A DNA stretch of 35,587 bases. Source: Candidatus Woesearchaeota archaeon. GTDB taxonomy: Archaea > Nanobdellota > Nanobdellia > Woesearchaeales > JAGWAF01. Position numbers and translations under genes: made by a program. The stretch is taken from positions 1 through 35,587 of the forward strand of contig JACQSU010000086.1 of the NCBI GenBank assembly GCA_016211165.1. The letters run 5' to 3'. Of the stretch, positions 30,966 through 35,587 are shown piece after piece (the stretch's first letter is position 1; the number at the start of each line of letters is the position of its first letter). The notes below the pieces were generated by a model. It saw only the letters and a program-made list of their open reading frames with translations. It was not told where the DNA came from and did no database searches.

Positions 30966-33773
30966 ATGACTATCACTAGACAGCGTCGCGCAAACCGCTC
31001 GAAGCGCTTCTCCCGCATCGCCCTCACATTGGGATTTGGCAGTCTTCTCTCTTTCCCCTACGTATCCGTCCAGAACGCCCTCACCATTAGCCGCATCATA
31101 GACTCCGGCCACCAATCACTCGACCTTGCCCTTTACAATCAAAGTTTTAGCACATTCGCCTTTGGCAGGCAACGCGATACTACCACACGCGAAGTAGTCC
31201 TTTACAACCCCAGTCCTCACACGCTGACGCCGCCTTCCGAATCTGAACAACCTGTGTTTCTGGACCCACAGAGCACATTTCTCATCGCCACAACATCCAA
31301 AAACCCTGTCATCTATGACCTTCCCAGCGGCAAACGCACCCCATTCCTGTTGAATGCATCTTACACTACCATCGCGCACAGCCCTGGCCTTGAAGCCCTT
31401 ATCTTCTATAAGGCATATTCCTCCCAACCGCGAGGTATCTACCATCGCAGCGGCAAACTCCTACGCCCTCTTTCTCGAAGAGAAAAACCGTTATGTCTCC
31501 CAAACCACATTCTCATTAGGAATGAGACTGAGAATAAGACTGATGTGCGCGTCTTGGATACAACTGGAGAACGACACCTCACAACAATCGACGGCCTGCT
31601 CGTACACGCGTGGGAGACACCGGATGGAATCTATATCCACCAAGGCCCGTTCTCTGACAAATCCGGAACCCATTCCATCCAATGCATCAGTCCAACGACA
31701 CGCACCCTGTTCACGTTCCCCTCACTTGACACCGCCTTTATCAAGGACAACCTTCTTATCACTCTTGTAGGAGACCACATCAGCACCTATGCCCTTCACA
31801 CTGGGAAACGCATCGCTACGCTGCAAACCACCGCCGCACCACCCCACATCGTCAATATATCAACTGATCCACTCCCTGTCTTGGTACAAGACCGGGGAAA
31901 CAATCTGTATATCATCACACAGGAAGGCATCAAGCAATCGCATCAAAAACACCCACGACTTGAAGCCCTTATCGGATCGACTCAAGCAATCGTCAAAATC
32001 TCGAAGGAAACATATGAAGCACTGGCCTCCCATGACATCTCCACTGGCAAGACCACACCACTACCCACGCCGTGGCAACCTTGCCCTCCAGGTCCATTGC
32101 AAGCTGTGTTGCCTTCACTCCTTCTCGCACTTGGCGCAACGAGCCTTGTGTATGGCATGCGGTTTCCAAAAGAAACCCGAAAACCTCTTCCCACAAGCCT
32201 CGCCGCCAAGGTACTCTCGGCCCCAATAGATATCGTCACTGAGCACCCTCTTTGCGCATCACTCGCAGTCCTTGCCACAGATGACCGATTTAAGAATATA
32301 TATAATACGCTCGCGCACAATGGTTTATTCACGACACTCCGCGTCTGTGGCCCAGACATCATCTCTTGCTGCCTCATCAGCGGCCTCATGTATGCACTTG
32401 CCAATATATTCCATTCTCTACGCAAACCCCGCCTCGTGTCCTTTGCACATGTGTGCAAAAGCCTCACCTTCAGAAATGTCCTACGCACTTCGCAGAACAC
32501 GTTAACCTATTTGGCTGTCGATGATCAGACACGCGAACGCATCAATGCACTCCTTGCATTGCCCACTACGAGCGATGATACCTACCACTTCCTTGACCAC
32601 GTCCCAACCCACTCTTATGTGCCAGTCATGGCAGTTGTGCTTCCCCTTTTCATCGCCACAGAACGACGATCCCTTCGACAACAATTTGAGGCAGAACCGA
32701 CCAACCTCGCCGCCCTCCTTAGCCTTGAAACCCTCGCGGTCCAAACCGATGACACGCCAGGTGCTGTCAACTACGCAACCCAAGCGCTTGCGATAACACA
32801 AGAGAGTCCCTCGATGCTCCTCTTGCAAGGACGACTCCTTAGTCACGTTGCACCCAATCTCGCACAGAACTACATTTCCCAAGCAGCAACCAAACTCCTT
32901 GAAGGGGCGACACGTCATCAAATCCTTGGCGAAGCAAGTCACCTCGTCTTCACTGTCATTGGCACTGCCTACACCTCACGCACATTTGCCTTCAAAGAAC
33001 ATCCAACATTGGAGCACGCCCTTACCGAACACGACATCACTATGACTTACAATGACGCGCTCAACACCGACCGCATCCGAGTTGCAGAAAGCATCGGAGT
33101 CATCTCATCACAGAACAAACACTACCTTGTCACAACCTATCTTCCCGGCCCAACACTGTTTGAACTGATCCATTCAACAAGCATCCAAGCTGAGAACTAT
33201 ACCCGATGCATCGAACTTCTAGCAGAACTGCACGCCGTGCGCATCGATGGTTCGCCCCGAGACCTGCACGCAAACCTTGCGCAGAAACTAACACATCTGC
33301 CTTGCGCTGATACCTATCTTGACGCATTCGCAGACACTCAAGACACCCTTGCCCGCGTCCCTTGGCGACCCAACCAAGACTACCACCCCATGAACATTAT
33401 TGACTCTGAAGGCACCTGCCTCAAACTCGACCAAGGAAGCGCAGGATCCCTTGTTCCAGCGACATTTGACATCGCAAGCCTCATCCTCTTTGATCCACGC
33501 ATCGACTCCTACGAATCACGAGCGCTTACCACAAGATACTGCGCCGCAGTCGGAGAGAAACAATCAACAGACAACCACATCCGCGCACTTATCCCGTCCC
33601 TATTCTACCGCGCACTCTATATGAGCAGCATCTGGCAGAACCGCGACGCACACCGACACTACGCCGTCCCTGTACTCACCAATGCCGCACGACTCATTGA
33701 TGGACTTGCGAACAACCACCATCATCGCCACTGCGCTTCACTCCTTCTCACCCGAGCCCAATCCTTGACATGA
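30966..33773 (+). CDS. Membrane protein with propeller-like and APH-kinase-like domains
   Basis: A 935-residue protein of unusual build. A basic N-terminus and hydrophobic segment (about 15-35) precede a long beta-rich part (about 40-370) with repeated short strands (LYNPSPHT, VIYDLPSGK, IYHRSGK, VRVLDTTGE), consistent with a beta-propeller. Hydrophobic segments lie near 377-397, 462-482 and 551-567. A helical, TPR-like stretch (580-650) is followed by a C-terminal domain (about 650-935) resembling aminoglycoside phosphotransferase/choline kinase folds. There FAFKEH offers a Lys, QDYHPMNII holds the Asp and Asn of the catalytic loop (the usual leading His is Asn), and LKLDQGS holds the metal-binding Asp. 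It may be a sensor or small-molecule kinase linked to the envelope. I do not know a named family. The last 36 bp overlap the convergent regulator. Confidence 0.7.
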   Translation: MTITRQRRANRSKRFSRIALTLGFGSLLSFPYVSVQNALTISRIIDSGHQSLDLALYNQSFSTFAFGRQRDTTTREVVLYNPSPHTLTPPSESEQPVFLDPQSTFLIATTSKNPVIYDLPSGKRTPFLLNASYTTIAHSPGLEALIFYKAYSSQPRGIYHRSGKLLRPLSRREKPLCLPNHILIRNETENKTDVRVLDTTGERHLTTIDGLLVHAWETPDGIYIHQGPFSDKSGTHSIQCISPTTRTLFTFPSLDTAFIKDNLLITLVGDHISTYALHTGKRIATLQTTAAPPHIVNISTDPLPVLVQDRGNNLYIITQEGIKQSHQKHPRLEALIGSTQAIVKISKETYEALASHDISTGKTTPLPTPWQPCPPGPLQAVLPSLLLALGATSLVYGMRFPKETRKPLPTSLAAKVLSAPIDIVTEHPLCASLAVLATDDRFKNIYNTLAHNGLFTTLRVCGPDIISCCLISGLMYALANIFHSLRKPRLVSFAHVCKSLTFRNVLRTSQNTLTYLAVDDQTRERINALLALPTTSDDTYHFLDHVPTHSYVPVMAVVLPLFIATERRSLRQQFEAEPTNLAALLSLETLAVQTDDTPGAVNYATQALAITQESPSMLLLQGRLLSHVAPNLAQNYISQAATKLLEGATRHQILGEASHLVFTVIGTAYTSRTFAFKEHPTLEHALTEHDITMTYNDALNTDRIRVAESIGVISSQNKHYLVTTYLPGPTLFELIHSTSIQAENYTRCIELLAELHAVRIDGSPRDLHANLAQKLTHLPCADTYLDAFADTQDTLARVPWRPNQDYHPMNIIDSEGTCLKLDQGSAGSLVPATFDIASLILFDPRIDSYESRALTTRYCAAVGEKQSTDNHIRALIPSLFYRALYMSSIWQNRDAHRHYAVPVLTNAARLIDGLANNHHHRHCASLLLTRAQSLT

Positions 33774-34664
33774 GCGCAATGCCACAAGCGCAGACGTCGC
33801 ATCACCGACCCGTCTTGCAATATTGATCATCGCATGCGCGACTTCCGCATCACCGCGGCACTGCAGGAGATCAACCCCCTTGCGCTCCACGTCCTTACGC
33901 ATACGCGATACAGCATCCATATCATCAAACCCTTGCGCATACACTGCATTATAATATGATCTCACAAGCACCGCCGTCGCACAGAGAAGATCCTGACATC
34001 GTGGCGTGACCCTTGGCTCTTTGGGCAGACTTTGAATAAGATACTTGTACTCATCAGCAAGCTTTTCAACATTCCAGAGAATCATCGTATGCATCGAAGG
34101 AATCGGTGATTGCGATTCCCCCCTATGGATGAGACGGATGCAGAAATTCGTGAGCTGATTATTCGAGCGCTCCAGAAGAGCAACGGATCGCAACTCATCC
34201 CAATCCCTGCGTTTAATCGCATTAGCAACACCCTCTGCAAGCGAGACCGTGACCAGAAGCGCACGACGAAACACCGCATCAAATTGATCATTGGCATCCT
34301 TGGCCACTTGCCGAATCGTCACCACACCTTTGGCCTGGCTTATGATCGCAAACCCAAGCAAGGTATCACGGATGAGATCCTCGACGATGCGAACTTGATC
34401 CTGGCTCTGATAGCGGACCAGCATCTCATCAGCACCAATCTTATGCAAACCCGAGATCGTCCACCGAATCATCCGCTCGGAAAGACCACTAATGTCAACG
34501 TTCGCTGTACGGTGAGCATATGCGACCTGCGAGATCCGCAACTCGGCGCCATCCTCTTTAATATGCAACTCACTACCTTTCCTCACACCTTGCCGCTTTA
34601 CCCACGAAGCAGGAAGCGAAATTACCAACGTGTTCTTCGCAAGCTGAATCGCCTTTCGCTGCAT
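33738..34664 (-). CDS. PhoU-family regulator with AbrB-type DNA-binding domain
   Basis: A 308-residue protein. Residues 1-46 form a SpoVT/AbrB swapped-hairpin DNA-binding domain (RKAIQLAKNTLVISLPASWV, then GVRKGSELHI). Residues about 105-300 are PhoU-like helical repeats (FDAVFRRALLVTVSLAEGVA and onward). Archaeal proteins of this type are annotated as phosphate-uptake regulators. No phosphate transporter is in the window, so the target is open. A TATA box (34684-34697, read on the - strand) lies about 26 bp upstream, overlapped by one arm of an inverted repeat. It converges on the kinase-like gene and overlaps its end by 36 bp. Confidence 0.85.
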   Translation of the reverse strand: MQRKAIQLAKNTLVISLPASWVKRQGVRKGSELHIKEDGAELRISQVAYAHRTANVDISGLSERMIRWTISGLHKIGADEMLVRYQSQDQVRIVEDLIRDTLLGFAIISQAKGVVTIRQVAKDANDQFDAVFRRALLVTVSLAEGVANAIKRRDWDELRSVALLERSNNQLTNFCIRLIHRGESQSPIPSMHTMILWNVEKLADEYKYLIQSLPKEPRVTPRCQDLLCATAVLVRSYYNAVYAQGFDDMDAVSRMRKDVERKGVDLLQCRGDAEVAHAMINIARRVGDATSALVALRSCQGLGSGEKE

Positions 34665-34684
34665 ACGCTTCCCATTGCACCATT

Positions 34685-34713
34685 GGTATATAATAATGCC
34701 GAAACTATATACC
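34685..34713. promoter_or_regulatory. Candidate operator between divergent regulators
   Basis: GGTATATA (34685-34692) and TATATACC (34706-34713) form a perfect inverted repeat whose arms are 21 bp apart centre to centre, two helical turns. One arm covers the TATA box of the PhoU/AbrB gene and the other overlaps a TATA-like sequence for the Lrp gene. Either regulator could bind here; which one is unknown. Confidence 0.5.
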
Positions 34714-34784
34714 TATAAGGCAATGTATAAGGTCTAAGGGAAAGGAACAAGCTACTGCTTCACTAAAAGATTTCCACAACCCCT

Positions 34785-34790
34785 GGAGGT
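34785..34790 (+). promoter_or_regulatory. Ribosome binding site of the Lrp-type gene
   Basis: ggaggt lies 8 nt before the ATG at 34799, a clear Shine-Dalgarno site. With TATA-like boxes near 34707-34732, this gene has a leader of about 45-70 nt, unlike the leaderless majority. Confidence 0.7.
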
Positions 34791-34798
34791 GTTTTCAC

Positions 34799-35296
34799 AT
34801 GAACAACAAAGACCTGGTGATCCTGTGCAATCTTCGATCTGACAGCAGAATGCAACTAACACAGATGAGCAAACGGACTGGCATCCCTGTCTCAACGCTG
34901 CATGAACGCATCGCACGACAAGACTACATCAAACGCTTCACGATCGTCGCTGACTTTGCACGGTTTGGCTTTGACACCAAAGTCCACGCACTTCTATGCG
35001 TTAAGCAAGAAGACAAGGACGCTGTCAAAGAGCATTTGCTCAACTCGCCATATGTCAACACACTCTGTCGAATCAACAATGGCTACGACTACCTTCTTGA
35101 AGCATACTTTTGCAACCTAGCCCAAGTCGAAGCATTCTTTGAACACCTTGAGAAAAACTACAAAATCCGATCAAAAGTCATACACTACATCCTTGAGGAG
35201 ATCGCCCAAGAAGCATTTCTCTCACGACCAAGCCACGCAGACTGGGCAAGCGGACGAGGATCAGGACACAACGTGAAATGGATACAGATGGATTAA
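34799..35296 (+). CDS. Lrp/AsnC-family transcription regulator
   Basis: A 165-residue regulator. The N-terminal helix-turn-helix (about 1-45) reads LVILCNLRSDSRMQLTQMSK, then GIPVSTLHERI as recognition helix. The C-terminal part (about 55-140) is the RAM/ligand-sensing ferredoxin-like fold (TKVHALLCVKQEDKDAV, VNTLCRINNGYDYLLEAYF), which usually forms dimers to octamers and binds amino acids. An extra basic/Gly-rich tail of about 20 residues (RPSHADWASGRGSGHNVKW) is unusual. It is divergent from the PhoU/AbrB gene across a palindromic region and is followed by a terminator-like hairpin. The targets are unknown; Lrp proteins are often autoregulated. Confidence 0.85.
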   Translation: MNNKDLVILCNLRSDSRMQLTQMSKRTGIPVSTLHERIARQDYIKRFTIVADFARFGFDTKVHALLCVKQEDKDAVKEHLLNSPYVNTLCRINNGYDYLLEAYFCNLAQVEAFFEHLEKNYKIRSKVIHYILEEIAQEAFLSRPSHADWASGRGSGHNVKWIQMD

Positions 35297-35298
35297 TG

Positions 35299-35329
35299 TT
35301 GAAAAGGGAACCGCAGCCCCCTTTTTTCA
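35299..35329 (+). terminator. Hairpin with T-run after the Lrp-type gene
   Basis: AAAAGGG (35302-35308) pairs with CCCTTTT (35319-35325), followed by TT, starting 2 nt after the stop. The loop ends in agcc, as in the hairpin at 36-59, so both belong to one family. The T-run supports archaeal termination. Confidence 0.65.
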
Positions 35330-35353
35330 TCAAGACCTGCCCGGGCAAGTGCT

Positions 35354-35384
35354 TTGATTGCAGTTCGCAGCTGCGCTGAATCAA
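35354..35384 (+). repeat. Inverted repeat upstream of a pilin-like gene
   Basis: TTGATTgCAG (35354-35363) is complementary to CTGAATCAA (35376-35384) with one bulge. The loop contains the 10-bp palindrome CGCAGCTGCG. It sits 30 bp before the TATA box of the next gene and could be an operator or a second terminator. Confidence 0.4.
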
Positions 35385-35413
35385 GGAGCACTATCATGGC
35401 GGCCGACGCAATG

Positions 35414-35423
35414 CTTAAATATC
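35414..35423 (+). promoter_or_regulatory. TATA box for the last gene
   Basis: cttaaatatc is centred 25-26 bp before the ATG at 35444, so that ATG is preferred to the in-frame ATGs at 35396 and 35411. Confidence 0.5.
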
Positions 35424-35443
35424 TGTACAGGGCGGGATATGCT

Positions 35444-35587
35444 ATGAAACGCAAAGGACAGGAACTGTCAGTGACAGTCATTGTTGTGGCGGCTATCGCA
35501 CTCATTGTCCTTGTGGTCCTTGTTGCAATCTTCACCGGACGCCTTGGCAAATTTGGCATTGGCGTGAGCAAAGTTGAGAGCAATACC
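35444..35587 (+). CDS. Pilin-like protein, cut by the window end
   Basis: The first 48 residues of an incomplete gene: MKRKGQELSVTVIVVAAIAL, then a continuing hydrophobic helix and FTGRLGKFGIG. This is a classic archaeal class III (type IV pilin-like) leader. Basic residues and KGQ come directly before a long helix, so the A24 peptidase at 4488 could cut after KG. The ELSVTVIVVA...VAIFTGR pattern is common in DPANN archaea (from memory). Nothing can be said of the outer domain. Confidence 0.72.
   Translation, partial: MKRKGQELSVTVIVVAAIALIVLVVLVAIFTGRLGKFGIGVSKVESNT

Noticed and set aside
35293-35583. 96-codon - strand frame at the window end
   Set aside because: Runs antisense through a terminator hairpin, a TATA box and a clear pilin-like start on the + strand; no - strand start signal seen.
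1-35587. tRNA, rRNA, CRISPR array, insertion sequence or integrase
   Set aside because: No cloverleaf, regular spacer-repeat array, transposase-like frame or terminal repeats were seen in the short intergenic regions.

Overview
The window is archaeal. It encodes the RNase P subunit Rpp30, a TtuA/Ncs6-type tRNA thiolase, a PhoU protein with an AbrB-type DNA-binding domain, an Lrp/AsnC regulator, an archaeal-style prepilin peptidase and many pilin-like N-termini. TATA-like boxes recur about 25-30 bp upstream of start codons, so most transcripts should be leaderless. The large Cys/Asn/Thr-rich surface proteins and the string of small pilin-like genes suggest a DPANN-type archaeon (Woesearchaeota or a relative). 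That placement is inference. I see no rRNA, tRNA, CRISPR array, transposase or integrase, and no gene-free stretch longer than 300 bases.

Region 1 (1-5825, + strand): a ThiI-like THUMP protein with a degenerate PP-loop, a TtuA/Ncs6 PP-loop enzyme and Rpp30. Then comes a translationally coupled trio: HxsD-like protein, 63-residue protein, HxsB radical SAM/SPASM maturase. An A24 prepilin peptidase and an S-adenosylmethionine decarboxylase follow.

Region 2 (5828-9641, - strand, convergent with region 1 across 2 bp) is a compact four-gene operon. It encodes a degenerate radical-SAM domain fused to a BpsA-like aminopropyltransferase, a PaaK-like adenylate-forming enzyme, a single-pass membrane Cys-repeat protein, and a 97-residue leader plus Cys/His-rich peptide. 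Together the two regions look like an undescribed archaeal peptide-modification (RiPP-like) locus. HxsB/HxsD would act on the small peptide, and decarboxylated SAM from the decarboxylase could feed the BpsA-like enzyme.

Region 3 (9791-30888, + strand) is about 21 kb of envelope genes. Two paralogous blocks (9791-17188 and 17231-28198) each hold a ~990-residue Cys-rich ConA-like protein, a ~450-residue pilin-like membrane protein and a protein with a shared ICCCN module. In block 1 that module ends a NosD-like beta-helix; in block 2 it starts a 1949-residue membrane-anchored protein with Ca-binding repeats. Four small proteins with one N-terminal membrane helix follow, three of them clearly pilin-like. 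Five hairpins with a CGGC-YYC-GCC-type tip sit at the 5' ends of cistrons. Four lie inside coding sequence, within the part of the protein expected to be a cleaved or cytoplasmic leader.

Region 4 (30966-35587): a large membrane protein with an APH-like kinase domain, a convergent overlapping PhoU/AbrB regulator, a divergent Lrp-type regulator with a palindromic operator candidate between the two, and the start of another pilin-like gene cut by the window edge.
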